64,000 bases of DNA, from NCBI RefSeq assembly GCF_024166365.1, contig NC_064846.1, positions 32,695,866 through 32,759,865 on the forward strand, in the 5' to 3' direction. This document shows positions 1-11,973 of this stretch, piece by piece. The position numbers and the translations under genes are program-made. Origin of the DNA: Elephas maximus indicus (Eukaryota > Chordata > Mammalia > Proboscidea > Elephantidae). Below the pieces are notes generated by a model that saw only the letters and a program-made list of their open reading frames with translations, was not told the DNA's origin and ran no database searches. Within the stretch, counting starts at the first letter, position 1, and every line of letters starts with the position of its first letter.

Positions 1-357
1 TTTAATATGCAGTCCTGTAATCACCTGACAGTATCTTTAAAACTTATCTTTCCAAGGAAGTAGATAAATGTATATATTCCCCTAGCTTTATAGGTACTCA
101 CTGTACACTGTAAACTAAAAGCAATCACATACCTATCAGTAGGAACGAATATTAGCCATGCCCAAACACAGCGCTTACCTCTAAAGCATCTGAATCGTTC
201 CTGAGACTTTCTCAAGCCTCTTATTCCCCACCAGGCTTTTCTTGAATACCCCATTCCACATTGGTCCCTTCCTTTCCATTCATAAAATTGTGTGGAAGAA
301 ACATAGGAGAGCATCTCAGGCCAACCCCCTCATTTTTCAAAGGAGAAACTCAAGAGT
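1..357. other. intergenic sequence, nothing recognised
   Basis: Moderately AT-rich sequence with no coding potential beyond short chance frames and no repeat that I recognise. It ends where an L1 3' end begins near 358. Confidence 0.5.
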
Positions 358-1306
358 CAAAAGATTTTAAAAAGGACAAACCTACTGGACCCGTACAGAC
401 TAGAGGAACCCCTGAGACTATCGCCCCAAGATAACATTTGAACTTGAATTTCAAGCTATTTCTGGAGGTCACCTTTCAGCCAAACAATAGATTAGCTTAT
501 AAAATAAACAATATCACCTGTGAGTAATGTGCTCCCTTAAACAATTAACTATATGAACCCATACGGTCAACAGTTACCCAAAAGCAAAGATGAGAAAGCA
601 AGGAGGGGAAGGGAAGCCAGGTAAAATGGAAATAGAACAAACAGAATGGGAATAATGAGAATGCTAACACACTGTAAAAATTGTAACCAATGTCACGGAA
701 CAGTTTGTATAAAAATTGTTAAAGGGTGTCATGGATTGAATCGTGTCCCCCAAAAATATCTGCCAACTTGGCTAGGTCATGATTCCCTTGTGTGATTGTA
801 TGATTGTCTAACATTTTGTCATATGATGTGATTTTCCTATGTGTTATAAATCCTATCACTATGATGTAATAAAATGGATTAGTGGCAGTTATATTGATGA
901 GGTCTACAAGACTAGATAGTGTCTTAACTCAATCTCTTTTGAAATGTAAAAGACAGAAGCAAGCAGAGAGACATGGGGACCTCATATCACCAATAATGTA
1001 GTGCTGGGAACAGAGGGCATCTTTTGGACCTGAGGTTCCTGCACTGAGATGCTCCCAGACCAAGGGAAGACTGATGACAAGGACCTTCCTCCAGAATCGA
1101 CAAAGACAGAAAGCCTTCCCCTGGGGCCGGTGCCCTGAATTCAGACTTCTACCTACTGGACTGTGAGAGAATAAACTTCTCTTCGTTAAAGCAATCCACT
1201 TGTGGTATTTCTGTTATAGCAGCACTAGATGACAAAGGGGAGCCTAATTTGCTGTATAAATTTTCACCTAAAACACAATAAAATATAATTATTATTTTAA
1301 AAAAAA
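358..1306 (+). mobile_element. L1 3' end (3' UTR fragment), split by a solo LTR
   Basis: Positions 360-721 and 1240-1296 match, in reverse, the 3' UTR of the minus-strand L1 near 2900-3300. Shared landmarks are the accCCTGAGACTATCGCCC block, the GGAAGGGAAGCCAGG block and the tail CACCTAAAACACAATAAAAT. It is 5' truncated and carries no ORF. The two halves are separated by an LTR at 727-1234. The flanks share an AAAAGATT-like motif, which may be the target-site duplication. Confidence 0.75.
727..1234 (+). mobile_element. solo LTR, ERVL-MaLR-like, with 5-bp target duplication
   Basis: The element starts TGTCATGGATTG and ends GCACTAGATGACA. It is flanked by AAGGG at 722-726 and 1235-1239, a 5-bp duplication as expected of ERVL/MaLR integration. 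An AATAAA motif lies near the 3' end, followed by the GTTAAAGC...GTGGTATTTCTGTTATAGCAG ending typical of MaLR LTRs. At least four related copies occur in this window. It sits inside an L1 3' UTR and is therefore younger than that L1. No internal viral sequence is present. Confidence 0.85.
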
Positions 1307-1387
1307 GATTAAGCAACTCCCCCAGTATAATACAATGTCCAGTGGCAGAGTTAGGAGCCGCATCCTAACCTAGTACTCTCGTCCCCT

Positions 1388-1542
1388 CCAAAACCAAACC
1401 CATTGCTATGGAGTTGATTCTGACTCATAGCGACCCTAGATGACAGAGTAGTACTGCCCCATAGGGTTTCCAAGAGCAGCCGGTGGATTCACACTGCCAA
1501 ACTTTTGGTTAGCAGCCTAATGCTAACGAAAATCAGGGCTCC
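1388..1542 (-). mobile_element. AfroSINE, short form, minus strand
   Basis: Read on the minus strand it has a tRNA-like head with CTAACCAAAAG, then the GGGGCAGT...CTATGAGTC...GGTTTTGG tail common to the SINEs of this window. It is flanked by CTCGTCCCCT (1378-1387) and CTCATCCCCT (1543-1552), a near-perfect 10-bp target duplication. Confidence 0.85.
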
Positions 1543-1552
1543 CTCATCCCCT

Positions 1553-2500
1553 AATCCTGAGTTATTTCGTCTACACCACTAGAGAACACACTTTCCAGAT
1601 CAGATTTAAAGACAGGATCATAGTCTTCTGCTTCCCGGCCAAGCTTGGTGTGCTTATTCATCTCTAGAGTAGGCACATCTATCTAGCACAGTGTATGTTC
1701 AATAAATAAAAGTTGATGTTCAATAAATACTTTATATATTAATTAGTTTGGAATGCCTTTCACATACTTTCTTTTTTCCTCCTCAAAGATGCCTCTTGAT
1801 TTATTTACAAAGCTATAAAACTGGCTATCTATTTTCTTAGAGTTGTAAATAAAGAGCTGGCCACCAACAATGAATGCAGATGACCTATTTCACAGCGGGT
1901 GGGGCGTGCAAATGTTTAGGTGCCAAAATTATGTAATGAGATCAGCCTTGGAGTCTTTACTGAGTTTTTACTCTTTCAGGTTTAATTACGGCTTATAGAA
2001 CACTTTGAGAATCAATTTAAAGTCACTTTACGGGGCAAAACATTATGGTCATTTAAGTATTCTTAAAGGACAAGTATATCAATTAGTAGCACAAGAAAAT
2101 GCAAAAAAAAAAATAGCTATCAGAAACTGTTTCTCCCTGTTTCTACTTTTTAAAAGAACATTTTCCTACAATATTTAGAATGATAAAATTCCAGTATTAT
2201 AAGCTTTTAAAAGGACTGGCATATGAAATTTAATTATTTAAGATTCCAATCATCAAACTTTTTAACTGGGGTCTTTATTCCTTTATGAGCTGCTGAAACA
2301 TTCTTAAGGTTTACAGCCTACCATTCATCAAGTTAAGACCAATAAAACACCCACTTGACCAATTTAGTCTTATTTCCCAAGAAGAAATACCAAAACAGTC
2401 AGAGTTTGAAAAGACATTCATTAGTTATAACAGTTTTGACACAGAGAGCTCAAAAAACTTTGAAGCATAATGATCGATCAGATTTTTTATACATGGTACT
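1553..2500. other. intergenic sequence, nothing recognised
   Basis: AT-rich unique sequence. No ORF of note and no repeat family recognised. Confidence 0.4.
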
Positions 2501-2512
2501 AAAAAGATGCTG

Positions 2513-2675
2513 TTTGTAGTGAGAGTGCTGACACATCACAGGGATTGTAACCAATGTCACAGACCACGTCGTGTAAGAATTGTTGAATGAGAATCTGATT
2601 TGCTATGTAAACTTTCACCGAAATCACAAAGAAATATTTTTTAAAAATATGATGTTAGTACCATCAGGGAAAAAA
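2513..2675 (+). mobile_element. short L1 3' end
   Basis: The core GTAACCAATGTCACAG...GTAAACTTTCACCGAAATCACAAAG is a diverged L1 3' terminus. AAAAAGATGCTG occurs at 2501-2512 and again at 2676-2687, consistent with a target duplication. Confidence 0.65.
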
Positions 2676-2896
2676 AAAAAGATGCTGGTTGATTTGAGGT
2701 CAGGTTCCATTCTTCAATCTGCAGATAGTAAAAAAAAAAAAAAAAAGTATGTGAAAATTAAAAGGCAAACAAAAATTAATTAATAAGACCCGTATTTGTT
2801 GTCATGACATCATTACTTCAACAAAATTGTGATTTCATTGGCCAAGAGAATAGCTACAAATGTTTAGAAAATTATAAACACTTGATTTTTTTAAAA

Positions 2897-5784
2897 TAAT
2901 ATTTTATTGTGTTTTAGGTGAAAGTTTACACAGCAAATCGGGTTCCCCTTTAAAAATTTTTATACAAATTGTTCTGTGCCATTGGTTACAATTTTTACAA
3001 TGTGTCAGCATTCTCATTATTTCCATTCTGTTTGTTCTGTTTCCATTGACCTGGCTTCCCTTCCCCTCCTTGTCTTATCATCTTTGCTTTTGGGTAACTA
3101 TTGACCATCTGGTCTCATATAGTTAATTGTTTAAGGGAGCACATTACTCACAGGTGATGTTGTTTATTTTATAAGCCAGTCTATTATTTGGTTGAAAAGT
3201 GACCTCCAGAAATATCTTCAGTTCCAAAGTCAAAGCGTATCTCAGGGCAATAGTCTCAGGGGTTCCTCTAGTCTCTATCAGTCCAGTTAAGTCTGTTTTT
3301 TTTGTTGTTTTTTTTTAGGAATTTGAGTTTTGTTCTACATTTTTCTCTCTATCTGGGACCTTCTATTGTGTCCTGTCTTAGTTATGTAGTGCTGCTATAA
3401 CAGAAATACTACAAGTGATGGCTCTAACAAAGACAAGTCTATTTTCTCACAGTTTAGAAGGCTCAAAGTCCAAAGTCAGGGTTCCAGCCCTAGGGGAAGT
3501 CTTTCTCTCTCTGTTAGTTCTAGGGGAAGGTCCTTGTCATCAATCTTCCCCTTGGTCTAGGAGCTTCTCAGCACAGGAACCTGGGGTCCAAAGGACATGT
3601 TCTGCTCCTGGTACTGCTTTCTTGGTGGTATGAGGTCTTGCAACCTTTTAAAACCCCAGATGCTACTCACCAAACTAGGATGTAGAACATTATCTTGATG
3701 AACTATGTTATTCCAATTGACCGAGTTGTCCCATGAGACTATAGTCCCAAGCTTTCAAACCTAGTAAATCAACCCCACGAAGTGCTTGGTTTTGTCTAGG
3801 AAGTATCCCTAACTGTGCCCCCATGTGGTTTATTATATGCATATAAATATATATGCAACATACATAAACATGTATATACATATGCCTACAGATACACGGG
3901 TACACACACACCCATATACTCCTAGGTGCCTTCCTATACACATATATCCATACATGTCTACCTATGTAACCACACACATTTTTTTGTTGTTATTACTGTT
4001 GTTGCAAAATTCTATGCTATCCCTTTCAAGACTCAATTATTTTCTGCTTTGAACTTTTTGTTGATACCATGTGTTTTCTTTAATGGAAGCATGCTGAATC
4101 GAATGTTGTTGAATTTTTGGTAGGTAGTATGGATTTTTTTTTTTGCCCCCTCCAAGTTCTGAGGGTACATAGGTTGTCTCACTAATTCTACCACTGACAC
4201 CCACTAGAGTCCAATGTCCCAAAGAAAATTTTTCAAAATTTCTCTTTCTCCTACCAAAAATGCACACACCTCATACAACACCCTGTAGAAACAGTAATTT
4301 GCAGCACACATCTGGGTTTTTTTGTTTGATTGTTTGTTTCGAACAGTCATAAAGGCATCTGCCTTGCAACAGCATGCACTGTCAGTGGGAAAGCAGCTTC
4401 CCAATGAACCTGACAGCAGAAGGCTGTGTGGGAAACTGTATATCCCAACAGTCATGAAAGGGTTATCGCATTTACCAAAATTGTCCCTTACTCTTGCATA
4501 GTTCTTAGTGTCTTCCTTGGACAAGTTGTGCACACTTCACCCATATTGGGTACTGCCTTTACCATCACCAAAAATAACAAGTGTCTACCATCTAGAAAGT
4601 GTTCCCCCCTCCTTCCCCCTCCTCCTCCCATCCCTGGTAACCACCAAAGAACGTTGCTCTCTGTGTGTATAACTATTCTTTATGTTTTATAAGAGTGAAA
4701 CCATACAATATTCGTCCCTTTGTGATCGGCTTATTTCATTCAGCGTAATGTCTTCCAGATTCATTCATTTTATGTTTTATGGACTCTTCATTATTCTTTA
4801 TAGTTGTGTAATGTTCCATTGTATGTATGTACCACAATTTGTTTATTCATTTGTCTGTTGATGGGCACTTAGGTTGTTCCCGTCTTTTTGCTATTGTGAA
4901 TAATGCTGTAACGAACATAGGTGTGCATACCTCTATTCATGTCACTGCTTTTATATCTCTAGGATATATACCTAGGAATGAGATTGCTGGATCATAAGGT
5001 ATTTCTATTTCTAGCATTTTGTGGGGATTCCATGGTGGTTGTACCATTTTACAATCCCACCAGCAATGTATGAGTTCTAATCCCCCCCAAACCTCACCAG
5101 CATTTGTCTTTTCTGTTTGAGCATTGCCATTTTTGCTGGGGTGAGATGGTATTTCATTATAGTTTTGTTTTGCATCTCTTTAGTGGCTAATGATCCACAG
5201 CATCTTTTCATGTATTTGTTGGACACCTCAATATCCTCTTTGATGAAGTGTCTCTTCATGTTCTTTCCCCATTCTTTTTAATTGGATTTTTGTCCTTTTG
5301 TTGTTGAGCTGTTGAAGTTTTCCATGTATTTTAGAAATTAGAGCCTTATAAGATATGTTGTTGCAAAAGATTTTTTTTCTGGTGTGTAGGTTCTCTTGGT
5401 AGTCTTTTGATAAGCATTAAGTATTAAATTTTTAGGAGTTCCCAGTTATCTAATTTATCTTCATTATTCATGCATTTTCAGTTTTGTTTGATAGGCTATT
5501 TATGGCCAAAATTAGGTCCCCTACTTTTGACGCTATGTTATGTTCCAGGAACTTTATAGTTTTAGCTTTAAAATTTAGGTCTTTGATCCATTTTTAGTTA
5601 GTTTTTGTGCATGGTGTGAGGTATGGATCCTGTTTCATTCTTCTGCAGATGGATATACAGTTTTGCCAGCACCATTTGTTAAAAGGACTGTTTCTTCCTT
5701 CACTGAATGAACTTTGACATTTTGTCAATGATCAGCTGCCTGGAGATGGGTGGATTTACTTCTGGGTTCTCAGTTCTACTCTAG
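2897..5784 (-). mobile_element. L1 LINE, 3' half, minus strand, degraded
   Basis: Reading the minus strand, 5784-4700 encodes a broken ORF2 C-terminal half, including the peptides HFIKEDIE and MKYHLTPAKMA that mark the end of L1 ORF2. It is followed by a 3' UTR ending CACCTAAAACACAATAAAAT at 2897. Stops and frameshifts show it is dead. A MaLR-like LTR interrupts the 3' UTR at 3374-3645. It is older than the L1 copies near 10-12 kb, judged by divergence. Confidence 0.85.
3374..3645 (-). mobile_element. MaLR-like LTR, 3' part, minus strand
   Basis: The plus strand starts TGTCTTAGTTATGTAGTGC, the reverse complement of the 3' end of the LTR at 727-1234. Homology stops near the GGTATGAGGTC motif, so only the 3' half of the LTR remains. 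L1 3' UTR resumes immediately afterwards. Confidence 0.75.
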
Positions 5785-6278
5785 TGTCATGGATTGAATT
5801 GTGTCTCCCAAAAATATGTGTCAACTTGGTTAGGCCATGATTCCCCATATTCTGTGGTTGTCCTCCATTTTGTGATTGTAATTTTATGTTAAAGAGGATT
5901 AGGATGGGCTTGTAACACCATTACCAGGTCACCCCTGATCCAAGTAAAAGGGAGTTTCCCTGGGGTGTGGCCTGTACCACCTTTTATCTCTCAAGAGATA
6001 AAAGGAAAGGGAAGCAAGCAGAGAGTGGGGGACCTCATACCATCAAGAAAGCAGCCCTGGGAGCAAAGCACATCCTTTGGACCTGGGGTCCCTGTGCAAA
6101 GAAGTGCCTAGTCCTGGGGAATATTAATGAGAAGGACAACAGAGAAAAAAACTTTCCCTGGAGTTGACACCCTGAATTTGGAATTTTAGCCTACTTTACT
6201 GTGAGAAAGTAAACTTCTCTTTGTTAAAGCCATCCACTTGTGGTATTTCTGTTATAGCACCACTAGATGACTAAGACA
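5785..6278 (+). mobile_element. solo LTR, MaLR-like
   Basis: It starts TGTCATGGATTGAATTGTG and ends CACTAGATGACTAAGACA. It is the same family as the LTR at 727. The left neighbour is L1 sequence and the right neighbour is an RTE 3' end; I could not find a convincing 5-bp duplication. Confidence 0.8.
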
Positions 6279-6731
6279 CAAGCCATAGTACTTTCAATTG
6301 CCTCATATGCATGCAAAAACTGTACAATGAATAAGGAAGGCTGAAGAAGAATTGATGCCTTTGAAGTATGGTGTTGGCAAAGAATATTGAATATACCATG
6401 GACTGTCAGAAGAACGAACAAATCTGTCTTGGAAGAAGTACAGCCAGCATGCTCCTTAAAGGAAAGAATGACATGACTTTGTCTCACTTACTTTGGACAT
6501 GTTATCAGGAGGGACCAGTCCCAGAAGAAGGACACCAGGCTTGGTAAAGTAGAGGGTCATTGAAAAAGAGGAAGACCCTCAGTGAGATGCTTCACATGGT
6601 TGCAACAATGGGCTTAAACGTAGCAATGTTTGTGAGGATGGTGCAGGACTGGGCAGTATTTTGTTCTGTTGTACATAGGGTCACTATGAGTCAGAATTGA
6701 CTCAGTAGCACCTAACAACAACAACATTTAA
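6279..6731 (+). mobile_element. RTE-type LINE 3' end
   Basis: It contains the diverged remnant of the RTE/BovB-like ORF C-terminus (a DNA equivalent of KRGRPS-MRW, near 6560-6600). It then has GGGTCACTATGAGTCAGAA, the tail shared with the AfroSINEs, and ends in a run of ACAAC units at about 6715-6725. Frameshifts make it non-coding. Confidence 0.75.
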
Positions 6732-6823
6732 TAAAAGTTCAGTGACACAATCTGAAAAAATTAGATTCTACAGATAAAAGAAATAAAAGCCTCACAATAA
6801 AATATTGTTAACATACATTCATA

Positions 6824-7028
6824 TAGTGTTGTTAGTTGCGGTCAAGTTGATTCCAACTCATGGCAATCCCATGTGTTACATAGTAGAACTCCATAGGGTT
6901 GTCTTGGCTGTAATCTTAACAGAAAGGACATCACCAGGCCTATCTTCCAAGATACAGCTGGGTGTGTTTGAATCGCCAACTTTTTGATTGCCAGGTGATC
7001 GCAAACTGCTTTTGCCACCTAGGAGTAC
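6824..7028 (-). mobile_element. AfroSINE, long older subfamily, minus strand
   Basis: The reverse complement carries a degraded tRNA-like head, the middle segment that includes GGCTGTAATCTT on the plus strand, and the GTTGGAATCAACTTGACCG-like tail. The middle segment is absent from the short SINE form seen at 18448 or 24330. Confidence 0.75.
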
Positions 7029-7039
7029 CACATATAAAC

Positions 7040-8285
7040 TCTCTTGAAAGACCATGTCCAAATTCAACCCAGATATCCACAGAGCCATTTTGGATTTCTT
7101 TAAATGCAATATTGTTGTTTTATACTTTTAAATTACATTGTTTAAAGAAAGCAGAACTTAATCAGGGAAAAGGAAGAGTTCTGAAAACTGCTTTCAGAAG
7201 TATCCTGAAAAACGGCCAGTTTGATAAGCTGCATAATTCAATTTGAATAATACGACATTTTATTTGTGTAACAACTGATACAACATTTTTAATCCAAAGG
7301 TCAAGCAATTTATTTGGAAGAGAGGAGAAGAGGAGAAGGAAGACTTCTCTATCTCCCTGTTTATGTTCAAGTAGTTACACACAACCTCCCAGGATCTAAA
7401 GATCTAAGATGCAGTAGCTATTTCTTAATTTGGTGGAAAAGGGGTTTTAAAACATGCTACACAATAACTAAATACACCTTTGTTCCTTTTTTGCCTGTTG
7501 AAGTAAAACAAAAAACCCTCAAATAGGTTTCATGTCAATATCTCTTTCCCCAGAATGTAGTCAAGGGGGCTCAGCATATTATAAATATTTGTATAAATTT
7601 TTATTCTTTGCAAGTTTTTTGTTTTCCTCTTACTTACATATGTCAAAGCACATTTTTCCTGTCAAGGGGAATCATCCCCATCTTTTAACTTGGGAGTTAG
7701 AGGAATTTTCCACTGTAAATAATTTGTCATCTAGCTACTGTGTCCATAAATTGTTTCCGAAGCACTGATTTCCTATGACTTCCAAAGCAGAATTCACTCC
7801 CCACTCTAGGGGGTCACAGACAACTTTTAGCACACCCTTAAATCTTGAAAGTAACATGGAGTTAATTGCCATGTTTGTGAGACATTTGTTGCCTCCTCTC
7901 CCTTCCTCAATGTGTGTGAACTCACCCTTTCGGCGAGGAAGAGCTGAGAAAAGAAGGTGAGAAGGAAAAATAAAGAAACGATAATACCTTTCATTTATAT
8001 GTCCCAACACAGAGCTCCAAATACTTTTATTTAATAATTCTTTTATCTTTACAAGTTCACTGCGAACCGTGTATGTGGGAGCTAAGGGGAAGGACATTTA
8101 ACCTCTAAATTTCATTATCTGTTGCATGCGAATAGCAATACAGGCTTGATACAATGTGGTTCTTTAAAGATAAAGTTAATAATAAGTATAATACATGAAC
8201 TCATTCTCCTTTTTAGAAATCATAATATTAAAAAGATAAAGATAAAGCCCCTTTCACTACCACCCCGACATGCTCCCCTCCTTTC
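7040..8285. other. intergenic sequence, nothing recognised
   Basis: No recognisable gene or repeat. Open frames up to 120 codons occur on both strands but overlap each other and show no family resemblance, so I treat them as chance. Confidence 0.45.
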
Positions 8286-8289
8286 TTTT

Positions 8290-8690
8290 AATACATAAAT
8301 ATTTTTGAATTTGGTGTACATTATTCCAAACAGAACTTTTAAATACTTTTACCTAAGTAGGTATATACACATAGAAAAATATATAGTATTGATTGTGATA
8401 TTTAACATCATCAAATGTATCAAGCCATACATACCTTTTGTGGCTTGTGGTTTTCAGTCAACATTATGTTTTTGAGACATATCTCTGTTGCTACATATGC
8501 TATTTTGTGAATTTTAATAACTGCATAGTGTTCCACTATATGAACAGGCTACATTTTATCAACTCATTCCTCTCTTCATGAACATTGCAGTAGTTTATTT
8601 GTTGCTATTAACAATTCTATAATAAAAATATTGGTGCACAAGTGGGCGTGTTCATCTACTTAGATGTCCAATATATGTAATTCTTTGGAT
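8290..8690 (-). mobile_element. old L1-type fragment, minus strand
   Basis: Phrases such as GCATAGTGTTCCACTATATG and CAATTCTATAATAAAAATATTGGTGCA resemble, in reverse, the end of L1 ORF2 and the adjoining 3' sequence. The fragment is diverged and its limits are approximate. Confidence 0.45.
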
Positions 8691-9143
8691 GCAAGAAAAC
8701 TAGGCCCTCATTAGCATACTACAACTGGGCCTATACCTGAAGCCTATTTTCAACTGCAACAGCTAAGGGAGAGTGGCAGATTCGTGACATCTGACATTGC
8801 TCTGCCCATTAAGCAGGGTCCTCACCTACCCACATCTGGGGCCTGAGGACACACATTCAGGGATCAACAACCTGGACACCTGAGCTGAATCCACCCAAGA
8901 AGAGTAAACGGACTCCTGGGCTCACATACCTAGTAGCAGCTCTAACTACCTGGTAACAGGACGTGAGAGCTTCAAAGACATCAATAATCAAAATAGCTGT
9001 CATGACCAGCCTATGTGGGCACATTAAAACAAAACAAAACAAGAAGCCAGGACACAGTAAGCAAACATAAAATAAATAAATGTAATAACTTATTGATAGC
9101 TTGGAGACAACAGTAAGTATCAAATCACATAAAAAGGAAGACC

Positions 9144-9660
9144 ATGATGGATTCAGCACATGACCAAAACAAAGAACTAGGAAATCTCCTGGAGGAAGAG
9201 GAACTTTTGGAATTACCAGAGGTAAAATTCAAAAGGTTAATATACATATACAGAGCTCTTCAAGAGATCAAGAAGGAGATCGGTAAAACTCAGACCAAGC
9301 CAAAGAACACACAGACAAAGCAATAGAGGAACTTAAGAAGATTATACAAGAGCAAAATGACAAATTTAAGAGGCTTCAAGAATCCATAGAGAGACAGCAA
9401 ATAGAAACCCAAAATATTAACAATAAAATTTCAGATTTAGGCAAATCAATAGTAAGTCATAGGAGCAGAATTGAGGCAATGGAAGTCAAAATTAGTGAGA
9501 TTGAAGATAAAGCACATGATACCAATTTGTTTGAGGAAAAAATCAGATAAAAGAGTTTTAAAAAATGAAGAAACCCTAAGAATTATGTGGAACTCTATCA
9601 AGAGAAATAACCTACGAGTGATTGGAATACCAGAACAGGGGGATAACAGAAAATAGAGAG
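9144..9660 (+). pseudogene. L1 ORF1 remnant
   Basis: The first 60 codons are open (9144-9326) and very rich in Glu and Lys, as in the L1 ORF1 coiled coil. A later open stretch in another frame (9471-9656) ends in the conserved RNA-binding-domain motif NNLRVIGIPE. Stops and at least one frameshift separate them. ORF1 normally makes the RNA-binding chaperone of the L1 particle; this copy cannot. Confidence 0.75.
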
Positions 9661-11511
9661 AATTGTTCAAGATTTGTTGGCAGAAAACTTCCCTGATATT
9701 GTGAAAGACAAGACTATATCTATCCAAAATGGTCATTGAACCCCACATAAGGTAGATCTCAAAAGAAAGTCACCAAGACATATTATAATCAAACTTGCCA
9801 AAACCAAAGACACAGAATTTTAAGAGCAGCTAGGGATAAAAAATAAATCATCTACAAAGGAGAGTCAATAAGACTAAGCTCTGACTACTCAGCAGAAACC
9901 ATGCAGACAAGCAATGGGATGACATATATATAACCTTGAGGGAAAAAAAAATTCTAGCCAAAAATATATCCAGCAAAACTGTCTCTCAAATATGATGGCA
10001 AAATTAGGGCATTTCCAGATAAACAGAAGTTAAGAGAATTCGTAAAAACCAAACCAAAATCACAAGAAATATAAAAGGGAGTCCTCCAGTTAGAGAACCA
10101 ATATTATCAGATAACAACCCAAGACTGGAACACAGGACACAACAACCAGATATCAACCCAGATAGGAAAGTCACAAAAATAAGTCAAATCTAAAACACTG
10201 GAAATAGGCAAACAGAGATGTCAATATGTAAAAGATGACAACATTAAAACACAAAAAAACAGACTAAATAATGTAGTCATAGAACTTTCATATAAAGAGG
10301 AAGTCAAGGCGGTATCAAGAAATAATAGATTGGTTTAAACTTAGAAAAAGAGAGGTAAATTTTTTTTTAATAACATTTATTGAGCTTCAAGTGAACGTTT
10401 ACAAATCAAGTCAGACTGTCACATATAAGTTTATATACACCTTACTCCGTACTCCCACTTGCTCTCCCCCTAATGAGTCAGCCCTTCCAGTCTCTTCTTT
10501 TGTGACAATTTTGCCAGCTTCCAACTCTCTCTATCCTCCCATCCCCCCTCCAGACAGGAGATGCCAACACAGTCTCAAGTGTCCACCTGATATAATTAGC
10601 TCACTCTTCATCAGCATCTCTCTCCTACCCACTGTCCAGTCCCTTTCATGTCTGATGAGTTGTCTTCGGGGATGGTTCCTGTCCTGTGCCAACAGAAGGT
10701 TTGGGGACCATGACCGCCGGGATTCCTCTAGTCACAGTCAGACCATTAAGTCTGGTCTTTTTATGAGAATTTGGGGTCTGCATCCCACTGATCTCCTGCT
10801 CCCTCAGGGGTTCTCTGTTGTGCTCCCTGTCAGGGCAGTCATCGATTGTGGCCGGGCACCAACTAGTTCTTCTGGTCTCAGGATGATGTAGGTCTCTGGT
10901 TCATGTGGCCCTTTCTGTCTCTTGGGCTCTTAGTTATCGTGTGACCTTGGTGTTCTTCATTCTCCTTTGATCCAGGTGGGTTGAGACCAATTGATGCATC
11001 TTAGATGGCCGCTTGTTAGCATTTAAGACCCCAGACGCCACATTTCAAAGTGGGATGCAGAATGTTTTCATAATAGAATTATTTTGCCAATTGACTTAGA
11101 AGTCCCCCTAAACCATGGTTCCCAAACCCCCGCCCTTGCTCCACTGACCTTTGAAGCATTCCTTTTATCCCGGAAACTTCTTTGCTTTTGGTCCAGTCCA
11201 ATTGAGCTGACCTTCCGTGTATTGAGTATTGTCCTTCCCTTCACCTAAAGCAGTTCTTAGCTACTAATTAATCAGTAAAAAACCCTCTCCCTCCCTCCCT
11301 CCCTCCCCGCCTCGTAACCACAAAAGTATGTGTTCTTCTCAGTTTATACTATTTCTCAAGATCTTATAATAGTGGTCTTATACAATATTTGTCCTTTTGC
11401 CTCTGACTGATTTCACTCAGCATAATGCCTTCCAGGTTCCTCCATGTTATGAAATGTTTCACAGATTCGTCACTGTTCTTTATCGATGCGTAGTATTCCA
11501 TTGTGTGAATA

Positions 11512-11973
11512 TACCACAATTTATTTTACCCCTTCATCCGTTGATGGACACCTTGGTTGCTTCCAGCTTTTTGCTATTGTCAACAGAGCTGCAATAAACA
11601 TGGGTGTGCATATATCTGTTTGTGTGAAGGCTCTTGTTTCTCTAGGGTATATTCTGAGGAGTGGGATTTCTGGGTTGTATGGTAGTTCTATTTCTAACTG
11701 TTTAAGATAACGCCAGATAGATTTCCAAAGTGGTTGTACCATTTTACATTCCCACCAGCAGTGTATAAGAGTTCCAATCTCTCTGCAGCCTCTCCAACAT
11801 TTATTATTTTGTGTTTTTTGGATTAATGCCAGCCTTGTTGGAGTGAGATGGAATCTCATCGTAGTTTTAATTTGCATTTCTCTAATGGCTAATGATCGAG
11901 AGCATTTTCTCATGTATCTGTTAGCTGCCTGAATATCTTCTTTAGTGAAGTGTGTGTTCATAGATCTATACAA
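11512..11973 (-). pseudogene. L1 ORF2 C-terminus, 3' segment of twin-primed copy
   Basis: About 150 codons are open on the minus strand, with the family landmarks [26 protein letters not shown], the zinc-knuckle-like [18 protein letters not shown] and the [16 protein letters not shown] block. It is the last part of the L1 ORF2 reverse transcriptase/endonuclease polyprotein and is not expressed as a gene. Confidence 0.85.

Noticed and set aside
7735..8097. 120-codon minus ORF as a possible gene
   Set aside because: No recognisable motif and overlapping frames on the other strand; no splice or promoter context. I cannot support it.
10391..10891. 166-codon plus-strand ORF
   Set aside because: It lies over the L1 3' UTR in antisense. 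Similar antisense frames occur over other copies, such as 63501-63887.
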